Shown here one piece after another: positions 36,476-45,803 of a DNA stretch of 64,000 nucleotides. Position 1 is the first letter of the stretch, and each line of letters starts with the position of its first letter. The notes beneath the pieces are model-generated. The model did no database searches and had not been told where the DNA came from. It was given only the letters and a program-made list of their open reading frames with translations. Location: contig NZ_CP135162.1 of the NCBI RefSeq assembly GCF_001940165.2, forward strand, positions 1,889,501 to 1,953,500. Reading direction: 5' to 3'. This DNA comes from Roseburia sp. 831b. GTDB lineage: Bacteria; Bacillota; Clostridia; Lachnospirales; Lachnospiraceae. A program made the translations under genes and the position numbers.

Positions 36476-36509
36476 AAACAGGGTATCGCATGATGCGATA
36501 CCCTGTTTT
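36476..36509. terminator. Bidirectional terminator
   Basis: AAACAGGGTATCGCA and TGCGATACCCTGTTT form a near-perfect hairpin with A and T runs on both sides. Shared by the membrane protein gene (+) and the glucanase gene (-). Confidence 0.92.
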
Positions 36510-36526
36510 CTTACGTTCTATGTAAC

Positions 36527-39500
36527 TTACCATTTTAAATCTACAATCAATCCTGTTGGATTTGTGTAATGTAACAATGTACTGTAATCAAATACATCAT
36601 CGTAGCAGAATCCATATGCATATCCGTTGATACTATGGTCATGCCAGAATTTTGCGTAATAGTTGCTTGGCGCCTGCTGATAGAAATACTTTGCATCTGA
36701 CCACTGTTCCGGGTGCAATGCCACACCACGGTTCAGTGCTGCACACAACTGTGCTTCCACTACTTTTTCCATGGAAGTTCCAGAATCTAAGGTTCCTTTT
36801 CCTTCTAAGACATCCTGTGTGGTAGGTTTGTGCACTACAATATCACTTGCTCCGCCATCCTTGCTAAAAATCATATCATCGCCTACAACGTGTCCACGAA
36901 ACTCTCCAGCTTCACACTGAAATACCAAATCTTTTGTGCGATAGGTATTCCATACTTCCTCAATGTAGGTATCAAAATAATTTCCGTTTGCCTGGCCTTT
37001 ATTAAAGCTTCCTTTACATGGTGCCACAATCCGGTACTGGTTGCTTAACCCCTTAAATTCCTCCGGCACTTCTGATGCAAACGCACTGTAAATTTCATCC
37101 CTTGTTCCGATATCACCGACTGTTTTGTCATAAACATCGGCATCACCCGGTACGCGGTCATAACCGCCTTCCCCGAACAAACGGGTCACGACCGGAAAAC
37201 AGAAGTTATCTACACGGGTTGTGTTGCCCCAGTACTCACCATTTTTCAATGTAAACTCAATAAACTCAAAATAGACATCCTGGTTTGGATCTCCCGGATT
37301 GTTTAAATCAGGACCTGCGAATCCCATATTTCCATTTGCATCCTGATTAATGGTAACATAAACCGGAGAACCATAACTTAGATACATTCTTCCTGAGACA
37401 ATGTTCGGCAGCGATACCCAGTTAGCTTCCTCTAACGTGTAAAAAATATCTGCACACATGCGGTCACCTTTTGCTATCGTATTTAACGCTGTGGTTGCCT
37501 CAATCAGGTTTCCATTTTTATCGACATAACAAAGCTTTCCTGTCTCTGGATGATATCCCACAATAAGCCAGTAAATCTCACTGTCGCTGAATTTTCCGTT
37601 TGTCTTATTATTAAGCTGTAAGGTCATGGCTCCGTCACCTGTCGGAACATTTGGAAGTTCCCCGGTCGAGCCGTTTCCCGTTGAACCGCTTCCCGTTGAG
37701 CCGCTTCCGGTTCCTTTCTTAACGGTTCCATATACGCCCATTTCAAAAAGGGAATAACCATAAGGCAGGGCTCTTTCTTTTCCCTGAATCTTCACATAAC
37801 GTGCTTCTACATGATTGAGTGAAATTTCTTCCATGCCGCCAGCCCCGTTTTCCTGCTTTTTGACGGTCTTGTACTGTTTTCCATCTGTAGATACCTGGAT
37901 TTCGTATTTCTTACCATAAGCTGCTTCCCAGTTCAGTCTCACTTCACTGATGTCGCAGACCTGCTCTAAATCGATAATTGCCCACGCATCATCCGCGAAA
38001 TTAGAAGACCACCTGGTATCTGTATTAGAATCTACCAGATTTGCAGCCACACAGTCATTATTTTCTTCACCTGAAACCATTACCGGTTTTCCTGCTGCAA
38101 GATTGATGAGCGTATCCGGAGTTTCCGGTGTCGAAAGGTCTGGTGTCGAAGGATCTGGAGTGGAAGGCTCCGGGTTTGTCGTTCCGCCCTGATTTTCATC
38201 ACTCTTTTCCGGTAACACAAAGGTTTCCCATGGACTGTCAAGTGCACCACTTCCCGGATTGTAAGTAAAGAAATATTCAATCTTATCACCCGTGGAAAGT
38301 CCATCTAATGAATATGTATAATTTCCCTTTCCATCTGACTTCATTGCAACATTTACCTGTCCACCATCATTTACTTTATAATGAAGGTCTGCAAAAGTTG
38401 CTCCGTTTACATAAAATTCTACCGTTCCATCTGTTCTTTTTAATCCACATACGCTGTCCCCTCTTTTGTTTATGATAGAGGAAGATGGTGTATCCGGCGT
38501 ATCCGGTGTCTCTGGTTTATCCGGTGTTTCTGGTTTATCTGGCTCTTCCGGTGTCTCTTTTGTGTTATTGGTATAAGTACTGTTTGCATTTTCCGAGTCC
38601 TGATATACACGCACATAGTCTACCTTCATATTCGCTGGAATATCTCCCTCAAGTGGAGTCACACCATTGTCAAACCAGCCGCCTACTGCAAGGTTCATGA
38701 CAATATAAAATTCCTGATCAAAAGGTGCTCCTGATGTCTCTCCTCCTGCACTGGTGAACCACTTGTCACTGCTGATTGCAGAATAACAGGTACCGTCCAC
38801 ATACCATTTAATCATATCCTGCTCCCAGACTACACTGTATACATGCCAGTCTGTCATATCGGTTCCATCCGGGAACGTATACACATTACTCAGGTTCGTG
38901 TTTGCCGGGGATACCCCTCCAAAATGAATGGTTCCATACACATTACCCGGATATCTTCCTTTTGCTTCCATAACATCTAATTCACCCGATGCTGCCCATG
39001 TTCCATAAGTATCATCATTCGGAAGCATCCAAAGAGCCGGCCATACGCCCTGACCTTTTGGAAGTTTTGCACGGAAATCGATTCTTCCGTACTTGAATGT
39101 AAATTTGTCTTTTGATGTTATTTTTCCAGAGGAATACTGTGCTGTACGATTTGGGTCAATCTCTGGAAATGTTTTTTGCTCCTCGTAAGCAGTAAGATTT
39201 AAAGAACCATCTTTGACTGCAACATTTTTCTCATCTTCTGTATAGTACTCTAACTCTGCATTTCCCCAGCCCCAGGTATTTGGATCATCGTTGATATAAT
39301 ATCCGGTAGCATAGTTCCATGCACTTGTATTTAATTTGCTGCCTTTGAATTCCTCGCCCCAGATATAGTTCCAGCCATCAATCTGTGCGTCCTCGGATGT
39401 TCCTAATTCCAAAGGCTGGAAGTTTTTCGGGTCCGGTCTTGGTGCATCTGGATTTCCTACAAAATTGTAATATACATAGTTATCTCCAATTGCTCCTCCA

Positions 39501-40648
39501 TTTTGTCCATTGGTCGGATATCCGATTCGTAACTGCATATTCTCCTGGATTGGCTGGAACCATAGTCCGTAAATGCCATCTACCCAGTAACCCCACTGAT
39601 TTTTATCATTGACATCGCTGTAACCATTTCCTTGGTAAATAAATCCGCTCTGATTAAAATCTGCCAGATTTACCCATGTGCCATTCTTGTATACTTCATA
39701 CACAAAGTTTCCAAGTTCGGACTGTACCGGATAGGTTCCATCAATATAGGGAAGCGGCATTCCGATTGCACCAGACTTATCAGCCGTATAAGTGGACTGC
39801 TCTGCTGTTAACTTATTCTCTGTTCTGACAGGCTCACTATACTTGATTGTGTAATCTAAATAGACCTGTGGCGAAGACTTTGACTCTAACCTTACTTTTG
39901 TCGTCTCTTTTACGGTAAGCCAGTATCCGCCGTCTCCATCCCAGAACTGACCAAAGTTCTGATCGTAAATCCAGCCACTTTCTGCATTGTTGTCGATATC
40001 AATCCATGCATTCTGTTCGTTGGACCATACCGATACTTTCAAATCTTTTGCTACCTGTTCATACTTGATACTACTATTTCCATTAAAAACCGGATAGGTA
40101 AAACCTGCACTTCCGGTTACTCCCGCATCAATCTCTGGTCCTTGTGTCGGTGCCATCGATATGATGACTGTCTGGTCTAACTTATCAAATTCCAAGGTAT
40201 ACTCTAACGTAACTCCTGGATTTGCCTTCGATGCTAATTGTAAATATGTCGTCTCGGATACTTTAAACCAATATCCGCTGAACCCGCTGTCGTTCCAGTG
40301 TCCCCAGTTATTGTTGTAAACAAAACGGTCCACTGTATCAATATCTTTCCAGGTTCCATCCACTTTTACATTTAGCTGTAAATCTCCTGCAACATCCGAA
40401 AAGGATGCAGCTCCGCCATTAAATACTGGCATCACAAAACCATAACTGGCATTCTCAACCCCAGAGCCAGTTAAAACCGGGCCATCACTGCTAGAGTAAT
40501 AACTCATGGATGTAATTGTCACTCCGCTCGCTGCCCTTACAATTGTTTCTGTTGGCATGATTAATTCAATCACCATGGCAAACAGCAATACTATTCCCAA
40601 TGCTCTTTTCCATTTTTTTGAACTTTTTGCCCCCAATTTTTGTAACAT
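36527..40648 (-). CDS. Secreted multidomain beta-1,3-glucanase, GH16 plus GH64
   Basis: 1373 aa. In order: signal peptide (1-40); three related ~100-residue beta-rich modules (about 44-160, 168-272, 285-400; each with MPVFNG/YPVFNG/LPYIDG, a W-hydrophobic core and GYW/GLWF); GH16 glucanase (about 420-685) with active site ELDVMEA (E556, D558, E561); a Pro/Asp/Thr linker; a CBM56-like module (727-812, VNVAMKSDGKGNYTYSLDGL, GDKIEYFFTYNP); a second linker; an F5/8 type C (CBM32-like) domain (848-975); a Gly/Ser/Thr linker; and a GH64 domain (1006-1373) with the acid E1131 in FIEFTL and D1147 in RVDNFCF, 16 residues apart as in the Streptomyces laminaripentaose-producing enzyme, ending GYAYGFCYDDV. 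It would cut laminarin, curdlan or fungal wall glucan outside the cell. No anchor motif seen. ATG follows AAAAGGAGGAGATTT. Confidence 0.93.
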   Translation of the reverse strand: MLQKLGAKSSKKWKRALGIVLLFAMVIELIMPTETIVRAASGVTITSMSYYSSSDGPVLTGSGVENASYGFVMPVFNGGAASFSDVAGDLQLNVKVDGTWKDIDTVDRFVYNNNWGHWNDSGFSGYWFKVSETTYLQLASKANPGVTLEYTLEFDKLDQTVIISMAPTQGPEIDAGVTGSAGFTYPVFNGNSSIKYEQVAKDLKVSVWSNEQNAWIDIDNNAESGWIYDQNFGQFWDGDGGYWLTVKETTKVRLESKSSPQVYLDYTIKYSEPVRTENKLTAEQSTYTADKSGAIGMPLPYIDGTYPVQSELGNFVYEVYKNGTWVNLADFNQSGFIYQGNGYSDVNDKNQWGYWVDGIYGLWFQPIQENMQLRIGYPTNGQNGGAIGDNYVYYNFVGNPDAPRPDPKNFQPLELGTSEDAQIDGWNYIWGEEFKGSKLNTSAWNYATGYYINDDPNTWGWGNAELEYYTEDEKNVAVKDGSLNLTAYEEQKTFPEIDPNRTAQYSSGKITSKDKFTFKYGRIDFRAKLPKGQGVWPALWMLPNDDTYGTWAASGELDVMEAKGRYPGNVYGTIHFGGVSPANTNLSNVYTFPDGTDMTDWHVYSVVWEQDMIKWYVDGTCYSAISSDKWFTSAGGETSGAPFDQEFYIVMNLAVGGWFDNGVTPLEGDIPANMKVDYVRVYQDSENANSTYTNNTKETPEEPDKPETPDKPETPDTPDTPSSSIINKRGDSVCGLKRTDGTVEFYVNGATFADLHYKVNDGGQVNVAMKSDGKGNYTYSLDGLSTGDKIEYFFTYNPGSGALDSPWETFVLPEKSDENQGGTTNPEPSTPDPSTPDLSTPETPDTLINLAAGKPVMVSGEENNDCVAANLVDSNTDTRWSSNFADDAWAIIDLEQVCDISEVRLNWEAAYGKKYEIQVSTDGKQYKTVKKQENGAGGMEEISLNHVEARYVKIQGKERALPYGYSLFEMGVYGTVKKGTGSGSTGSGSTGNGSTGELPNVPTGDGAMTLQLNNKTNGKFSDSEIYWLIVGYHPETGKLCYVDKNGNLIEATTALNTIAKGDRMCADIFYTLEEANWVSLPNIVSGRMYLSYGSPVYVTINQDANGNMGFAGPDLNNPGDPNQDVYFEFIEFTLKNGEYWGNTTRVDNFCFPVVTRLFGEGGYDRVPGDADVYDKTVGDIGTRDEIYSAFASEVPEEFKGLSNQYRIVAPCKGSFNKGQANGNYFDTYIEEVWNTYRTKDLVFQCEAGEFRGHVVGDDMIFSKDGGASDIVVHKPTTQDVLEGKGTLDSGTSMEKVVEAQLCAALNRGVALHPEQWSDAKYFYQQAPSNYYAKFWHDHSINGYAYGFCYDDVFDYSTLLHYTNPTGLIVDLKW

Positions 40649-40675
40649 AAATCTCCTCCTTTTATAAATTTTTTT

Positions 40676-40693
40676 AGACTGGGAACTCAGTCT
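40676..40693 (+). terminator. Plus-strand terminator-like hairpin in glucanase leader
   Basis: AGACTG and CAGTCT with a six-base loop, followed on the plus strand by T6. No plus-strand gene ends here; read on the minus strand the hairpin is in the 5' leader of the glucanase mRNA, 28-45 bases before its ATG, where it could protect the 5' end. Confidence 0.5.
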
Positions 40694-40769
40694 TTTTTCA
40701 TTATATAATTCTGCATTTTTGAAAGAAGTATTTATTTTTTACCATGGTGTTCTTTTTTTGTTTTTTGCA

Positions 40770-40803
40770 AAAAAATATCGCCAGCCATAATATGACTGAC
40801 GAT
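40770..40803 (-). terminator. Terminator of the DUF1002 gene
   Basis: Minus strand ATCGTCAGTCAT pairs with ATGGCTGGCGAT (two G-U pairs) around three bases and is followed by AT7. Confidence 0.85.
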
Positions 40804-40828
40804 AACGTTTCTTTTTTCTATTGTTTTC

Positions 40829-42019
40829 TTAGGAGAATAAATTCTTAAAGAAATCTCCAATCTTTGTAAATACATTTGAGAAGAAATTACCAATGCTCTG
40901 GAACACACCGGAGACATCTGTATTTCCACCCTTAAAGGAATTGTACAAAGAGGATGCATAATCTGCAAGCTTGTTTAAATCCACGCCGGATGCAATCAGT
41001 TTTAAGACAAAGTCAACAATCTGCTGTCTGTCTTCATCGGATAAGGTTACACCATATTTTTCACATGCCTGGTCGATGGCATCGTTGATACTTGCCTCAT
41101 CTTTGATATCATTTTGTGCAATCAGAGTCTTTACATAGGCGATGAACTCTTCTACCTGTTCGTTGGTAAGTCCATCGAGGGAATCCTCTAACTGACCTGT
41201 GATAACAAGCTCGTTTAATGCGGTATCGACTACATCATCCTGAATCGTCTCACCTGTCATTTCCGTATATGCTTTAAAAATTCCAACCAAGGCTGCGGTA
41301 CCGGAAAGATTGCATGGACCTGCTACGATAATATCTGCATCTGTGATTCCTGCTGTTGTAAGCGCATTCTTATACATACCAACGGTACAGTAATTGATAT
41401 TATTGGTAGAAACATTCAGTCCGTTTCCTTTGTCTCTTTGCACAATTACAACAGAAGAAAGTGATTTGGTTCCGATTGCGCTAGAGGAAATATACTGATC
41501 CAGATACTGGTGTTCTTCCTGGTTTGTCACAGTCACAACATCATACTGATCTAATGCTGCAGGGTCAATTCCCATCAAAGAAAGTACGGTATTCTTCTGC
41601 GCCTCTGTCAAATCTGCGCCAAGTGCAAGATAAGGTTTGTCATTTTTCTTAATCTCAACCTTGTCACCTTCGCCAGTCTCCGTAGAAGCGTTCTGTGCCT
41701 CTGTCTCGGTGGATTTTGAGGAGCTATCGTCTGTGGAAATATTTCCTTCTACCTTGGAACTATCGTCCGTAGAAACATTTCCCTCCACTTTGGAGTTGTC
41801 TGTTGTCTTCTGATTCTCATCTGTTGTTTCAGAAGAAGCTGCATCTGTTGTGGTATCATCTGCTGCATCACTTGATGTTGCAGCGTCTGTTGTTGTCTCA
41901 CTTGTAGCTGCCTCCGTCGTATCAGATGTATCTGTATCTTTTGCAAACACACCGACTGTTGATGTCATTACAATTGTAGTTGTAAGTAAAAGACTTACCC
42001 ATTTTTTTAAATTCTTCAT
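40829..42019 (-). CDS. Secreted DUF1002 family protein
   Basis: 396 aa if started at ATG 42019 (GGAG six bases upstream). Signal peptide (1-28, KKWVSLLLTTTIVMTSTVGV then FAKD); a Ser/Thr/Asp/Glu low-complexity stretch (about 29-125) likely to span the wall; then the DUF1002 domain (about 130-340) with YLALGADLTEAQKNTVLSLM, VVTVTNQEEHQYLDQYI, SSVVIVQRDKGNGLNVST, NINYCTVGMYKNALTTAGI and IIVAGPCNLSGTAALVGIFK. DUF1002 proteins (B. subtilis YpuA type) are extracytoplasmic and of unknown function. The C-terminus (NFFSNVFTKIGDFFKNLFS) is an amphipathic Phe-rich helix. The long stretch repeats the words KVEGNVSTDDSS/KVEGNISTDDSS. Confidence 0.88.
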   Translation of the reverse strand: MKNLKKWVSLLLTTTIVMTSTVGVFAKDTDTSDTTEAATSETTTDAATSSDAADDTTTDAASSETTDENQKTTDNSKVEGNVSTDDSSKVEGNISTDDSSSKSTETEAQNASTETGEGDKVEIKKNDKPYLALGADLTEAQKNTVLSLMGIDPAALDQYDVVTVTNQEEHQYLDQYISSSAIGTKSLSSVVIVQRDKGNGLNVSTNNINYCTVGMYKNALTTAGITDADIIVAGPCNLSGTAALVGIFKAYTEMTGETIQDDVVDTALNELVITGQLEDSLDGLTNEQVEEFIAYVKTLIAQNDIKDEASINDAIDQACEKYGVTLSDEDRQQIVDFVLKLIASGVDLNKLADYASSLYNSFKGGNTDVSGVFQSIGNFFSNVFTKIGDFFKNLFS

Positions 42020-42095
42020 TTCAATCTCCATTCCTGTGTGTGAAAAATGTGTCACACCAACTTCATTTTCAGGCAACCTGCCACAAAGATGTTCC

Positions 42096-43040
42096 TTAGG
42101 TGTCAATTCGAACCATCATCCACGCTAAGATATCTTCAAAAACCTGCTGTCTGTCCGGCTCATTCAAAATCTCATGACGGTCGTTCTCATAGAGCTTCCA
42201 TGTAATATCACAAGAACCTGCTTCTTTAAACATGTTGTACACTCTTTTTACGCCTTCGCCCATATCACCAACCGGATCCTCTGCTCCTGACACTAAAAAC
42301 AGTGGAAGTTTTGCCGAAACTTTCTTCACATTCTCCATCTGGTTATCAAACAAAACAGCTTCCATCAGTCCCTTGTATCCATTTACCGTAAAAAGGAACG
42401 TACATCTCGGGTCCCCGTAATACTTCTTTACATCCGCCTCATTTTTAGACAACCAGCTGTTGCTATAATCTTTTCCTGTTAAATCATATCTATGATATGG
42501 TTTGCTGTAAGAAAGCTGCTGCAGCAATTTACTTCTATGATGCCATCCACAGAATTTTGCAAGTATATTGCACACTTTAAGACCTAATTTGGTAGTGTTA
42601 TCCGGAACACTTCCGGTTCCCATGATAATCGCACCTCTTAAGTTCTCATGATGAAATGCTAAATATTTTCGAAGCATGTAAGAGCCCATACTGTGTCCTA
42701 ACATAAAATATGGAACACCTTCGTTCTCTTTTTGAATCCGCTCACGGAGCTGATGCATATCCGCAACCAAAGTATCGCTTGGATTCTCCTCGCAGAAAAA
42801 TCCCCAGTCCGCTTCACTTTGAATCGACTTGCCGTGGCCTAAATGATCATGACCGACCACCATAAATCCTTTCTGTGTCAGGAACTGTGCAAACTCTTCA
42901 TAGCGTTCTATGTACTCAATCATTCCGTGTGTAATCTGTAAAATTGCACGGTATTCCCCTGATTCTGGAATCCATTTCACTGCATGGATGTTGGTTTTTC
43001 CATCTTTTGATAAAAATGAAAACTCTTCCTTTGTTGCCAT
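42096..43040 (-). CDS. Alpha/beta hydrolase, monoacylglycerol lipase-like
   Basis: 314 aa, serine hydrolase fold of the Hydrolase_4 (lysophospholipase) group. Oxyanion region ILQITHGMIEYIERYEEFA, HDHLGHGKS, nucleophile Ser in FMLGHSMGSYMLRKY, Asp in LFLVSGAEDPVGDMG, and His in KLYENDRHEILNEP complete the triad. No signal peptide, so cytosolic; substrate likely a lipid or other carboxylic ester. AAGGAGGAATAATT precedes the ATG, 12 bp after the MCP-like gene, making it last in the truA-recJ operon. Confidence 0.9.
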   Translation of the reverse strand: MATKEEFSFLSKDGKTNIHAVKWIPESGEYRAILQITHGMIEYIERYEEFAQFLTQKGFMVVGHDHLGHGKSIQSEADWGFFCEENPSDTLVADMHQLRERIQKENEGVPYFMLGHSMGSYMLRKYLAFHHENLRGAIIMGTGSVPDNTTKLGLKVCNILAKFCGWHHRSKLLQQLSYSKPYHRYDLTGKDYSNSWLSKNEADVKKYYGDPRCTFLFTVNGYKGLMEAVLFDNQMENVKKVSAKLPLFLVSGAEDPVGDMGEGVKRVYNMFKEAGSCDITWKLYENDRHEILNEPDRQQVFEDILAWMMVRIDT

Positions 43041-43052
43041 AATTATTCCTCC

Positions 43053-44027
43053 TTATGAATCCTTATCATTCCCCACTCCCTCTATTGTAACAGAATTCAT
43101 GACCTCTTTGCAAATATTCTCTAATTCTTCGCAGCATTCTCTTTGATCCATGAACTCTTCTCCGATTCCTTCCATCTGAAGTAAAATCGATTCCTGTCTG
43201 TCAATCGTCTCCTTTTCTTTTTCTAAGAAAGAAGCTGTCGCATCGAGTGCATCCTGCAGGTAGGCAGTCTTTAGATGTCCGCCCTCTTGTTTGTAATGGT
43301 CTACTTCAACCATGCTCTCCTTTAATACACGTCCCATTGCAACATTGTTATCGCGCAGTAAGGTATTTAAGTGTTTCACCTGCTCCTCAAGCTCTTGATT
43401 CTTCTCCTGTGCAGCCTTTAATTGCGCTACAATTGTAGTTGCAGTCTCTTCGTACTGATTGGAAAAGGAACGGATTTCCTCGGCTGCATCTACAAACTTT
43501 CTTCCGCTCTCACCCATTCTGCCTGCCTCAATCGCTGCATTTAAGGACAGAACACTCATATTTTTGGCATACTCAAGCATTTTCTCTGTCGCCTGCTTTA
43601 TCGTCTCCTGCTGATTTCGATTGGAAAGCACATAATCCGTTAAATATTTCGCCGGTGTTGTAAAGTGTTTGTTCTGCTCCACAATTTCCTGGATTTCATC
43701 GCGCTGTGCGCTCATTTTTTCCACAAAAAGTTCCTGCTCTTTGTTTGCCTTCTGCAAAATACCAAGCGCCTCATTTAAATCATCGGATAACTTTTTTGCC
43801 TCGGAACAATTCTGTTCGGATGTCTCCTTAACCACTTTTACATGGGAAACCACCTCTGTCAATTCCGTATCCATCTGTGCGCGTGATGCTGTCATTCTTG
43901 CAAAATGTTCTACCACGTCATCCTGCTTCTTTGCTACAAGCTCTACCGCCTGTTGTTTCTGCTGTAACTGCTGCTTTACCTCTTGCAGCTCTGCTGCTAT
44001 TGCTTTGTCTTTTTTTGTGCCAAACAT
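43053..44027 (-). CDS. Soluble methyl-accepting chemotaxis-like protein
   Basis: 324 aa, almost wholly helical. N-terminal coiled coil (KKDKAIAAELQEVKQQLQQK to ~120) and a part of the MCP signalling hairpin: MSVLSLNAAIEAGRMGESGR followed by KFVDAAEEIRSFSNQYEETA matches the tip region (usual form [26 protein letters not shown].LA..S), but MGESG for AGEHG and FSNQYEETA for LA.RS..A are divergent. No membrane span. May be a cytosolic array member or a scaffold no longer coupled to CheA; no other chemotaxis gene is in the window. AGGAGG precedes the ATG, 13 bp after recJ, so it is co-transcribed with a repair gene. Confidence 0.82.
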   Translation of the reverse strand: MFGTKKDKAIAAELQEVKQQLQQKQQAVELVAKKQDDVVEHFARMTASRAQMDTELTEVVSHVKVVKETSEQNCSEAKKLSDDLNEALGILQKANKEQELFVEKMSAQRDEIQEIVEQNKHFTTPAKYLTDYVLSNRNQQETIKQATEKMLEYAKNMSVLSLNAAIEAGRMGESGRKFVDAAEEIRSFSNQYEETATTIVAQLKAAQEKNQELEEQVKHLNTLLRDNNVAMGRVLKESMVEVDHYKQEGGHLKTAYLQDALDATASFLEKEKETIDRQESILLQMEGIGEEFMDQRECCEELENICKEVMNSVTIEGVGNDKDS

Positions 44028-44040
44028 GAAAAACCTCCTG

Positions 44041-45798
44041 CTACTGATAATTTTTAATCACTGCCTGAACGGTCTTAACACCCTTATATTCATTCAGATT
44101 TGCCTGGTAAACCATTGACATCCGTATCGGATTCTCTCTTCCTTGCAGTGCCTTCTTCCAACTCTCTTCCCCATATTTTACCACATAATGGTGGATAAAG
44201 TCTTCTATATCCTCAAAATATACCGCAGAAATTCGTTCCCCAGATTCCGACATTAAATTCAGCCGTAATACTTTTTTGGTGGTTCCCAAAATCATTGCCT
44301 TTGTAATTGCTACATTCCGCTCTGCAAAAAGTGGTTTCGTATTCCCTTTTCCAAAAGGTTCTAACCGTTCTATCTCATGAACGAGATGCTCGGAAAGATA
44401 GGAAAACGGAAGCTGCATATCGATTCTAACTTTTTGCACCATATCCTCCTCCTTAAGAGGCGAAAGTTCGTTGATTCTTTTCCGGAAAGCATCCACATCC
44501 TCCTCTTTCATGGAAAGACCTGCCGCCATCGGGTGACCTCCGAATTTTGTAAAAAATTCCTGGCACTTGCACATCTCTTCGTACATCGAATATTCTTCGA
44601 TGGAACGCCCGGAACCTTTGACGCCGTCAGCACTTCTTGTTAAAACAAACACGGGCTTGTGAAAACTTTCACGAATCCGCCCTGCTATGATTCCCGCCAA
44701 ACTCTCATGCACATCCGGCAAAAACAGTACCAGCACGGTATCGCGCGCATTTTCTTTTTCCACCTGGCATTTTGCCTCTTCTACCCCTTGTTCTGTCATT
44801 TCTTTTCTCTGGGTATTCAGTTCTACCAGCTCTGCTGCTAACAATGCTGCCTTTGCAGCGTCCTCCTGCTTAAAAAGCTCTAACGAGCGCTTCGCCGTAT
44901 CAATTCTTCCGCTTGCATTGACACATGGTCCAAGCACAAACCCGATGTGATATGCCGTAATATCCTCTGGATTTAATTTGTTTCGCAAAATCAAAGCCCG
45001 CATGCCCATATTCTGTGTGTGATGGATTCGCTTCAATCCTTCTTTTACCAGAATCCGGTTCTCATCCACCAAATCCATGACATCGCCTACGGTAGCAAAG
45101 CCAACATGCTCTAAAAAGCAGTCACATTCACTCACATCAAATCCCATCTTTTCATATAAAACCTGCATCGTCTTCCACGCCACTGCTGCCCCGCAAAGCT
45201 TATCGAACGGATAGTTACAGTCTGGCTGCTTTGGATTGACAATCGCATCCGCCTGACTTTTCTTATAGACTCTTCCCTGCTTTGTCTCCTCATACGGAAT
45301 ATCGTGGTGGTCCGTCACTAAAACAGTCATGCCAAGGGATTTTGCATACGCAATCTCACTGATTGCCGAGATACCGTTATCACAGGTTAAAATCGTATCA
45401 ATTCCGTCCTCGTATGCCTCTTTTATGAGGTTCTCATTTAAACCATACCCATCCGTCAGACGCTCCGGCAACTTGGTTGAAACCTCCGCTCCACAGCGTT
45501 TTAGGGATTTCCACAAAATATAGGTTGACATAACACCATCCGTGTCGTAATCGCCGATAATCCTGATTTTTGCATGACTCTCTATTTTTTCTATTAAAAT
45601 ATCCGTAAGCTTTTCCACATCTTTGAAAAGATGCGGGTCATACAAATCTTTTCTGGAGCCGTTCAAATATTTTTCAATCTCTGCATCGCCCTTAATCTCG
45701 CGGTTTCGTATCAGACGTGCCAGAACAGGGCTAATCTGGAAACGCTCTCCGATTCCGTTAAAATCTGCGCCTTTCTTTAGCACAAACCATTTTTCCAT
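44041..45798 (-). CDS. recJ: Single-stranded-DNA-specific exonuclease RecJ
   Basis: 585 aa 5'-3' exonuclease of recombination and mismatch repair. DHH motifs: I RIIGDYDTDGVMSTYIL, II LTCDNGISA, III VLVTDHHDIP, IV IVNPKQPDCNYPFDKLCGAA; DHHA1 motif with GSGRSIEEYSMYEEM and KFGGHPMAAGLSM; C-terminal OB fold. All metal-binding Asp/His are visible. Start ATG 45798, five bases after the truA stop codon, whose final codons (GGAGAT TAA) supply the ribosome binding site. Upstream partner truA; downstream the MCP-like and hydrolase genes. Confidence 0.95.
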   Translation of the reverse strand: MEKWFVLKKGADFNGIGERFQISPVLARLIRNREIKGDAEIEKYLNGSRKDLYDPHLFKDVEKLTDILIEKIESHAKIRIIGDYDTDGVMSTYILWKSLKRCGAEVSTKLPERLTDGYGLNENLIKEAYEDGIDTILTCDNGISAISEIAYAKSLGMTVLVTDHHDIPYEETKQGRVYKKSQADAIVNPKQPDCNYPFDKLCGAAVAWKTMQVLYEKMGFDVSECDCFLEHVGFATVGDVMDLVDENRILVKEGLKRIHHTQNMGMRALILRNKLNPEDITAYHIGFVLGPCVNASGRIDTAKRSLELFKQEDAAKAALLAAELVELNTQRKEMTEQGVEEAKCQVEKENARDTVLVLFLPDVHESLAGIIAGRIRESFHKPVFVLTRSADGVKGSGRSIEEYSMYEEMCKCQEFFTKFGGHPMAAGLSMKEEDVDAFRKRINELSPLKEEDMVQKVRIDMQLPFSYLSEHLVHEIERLEPFGKGNTKPLFAERNVAITKAMILGTTKKVLRLNLMSESGERISAVYFEDIEDFIHHYVVKYGEESWKKALQGRENPIRMSMVYQANLNEYKGVKTVQAVIKNYQ

Positions 45799-45803
45799 CT
45801 ATC

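Noticed and set aside
40732..40968. 78-aa minus-strand ORF overlapping the DUF1002 gene end
   Set aside because: Other-frame shadow of the DUF1002 coding sequence and its terminator.
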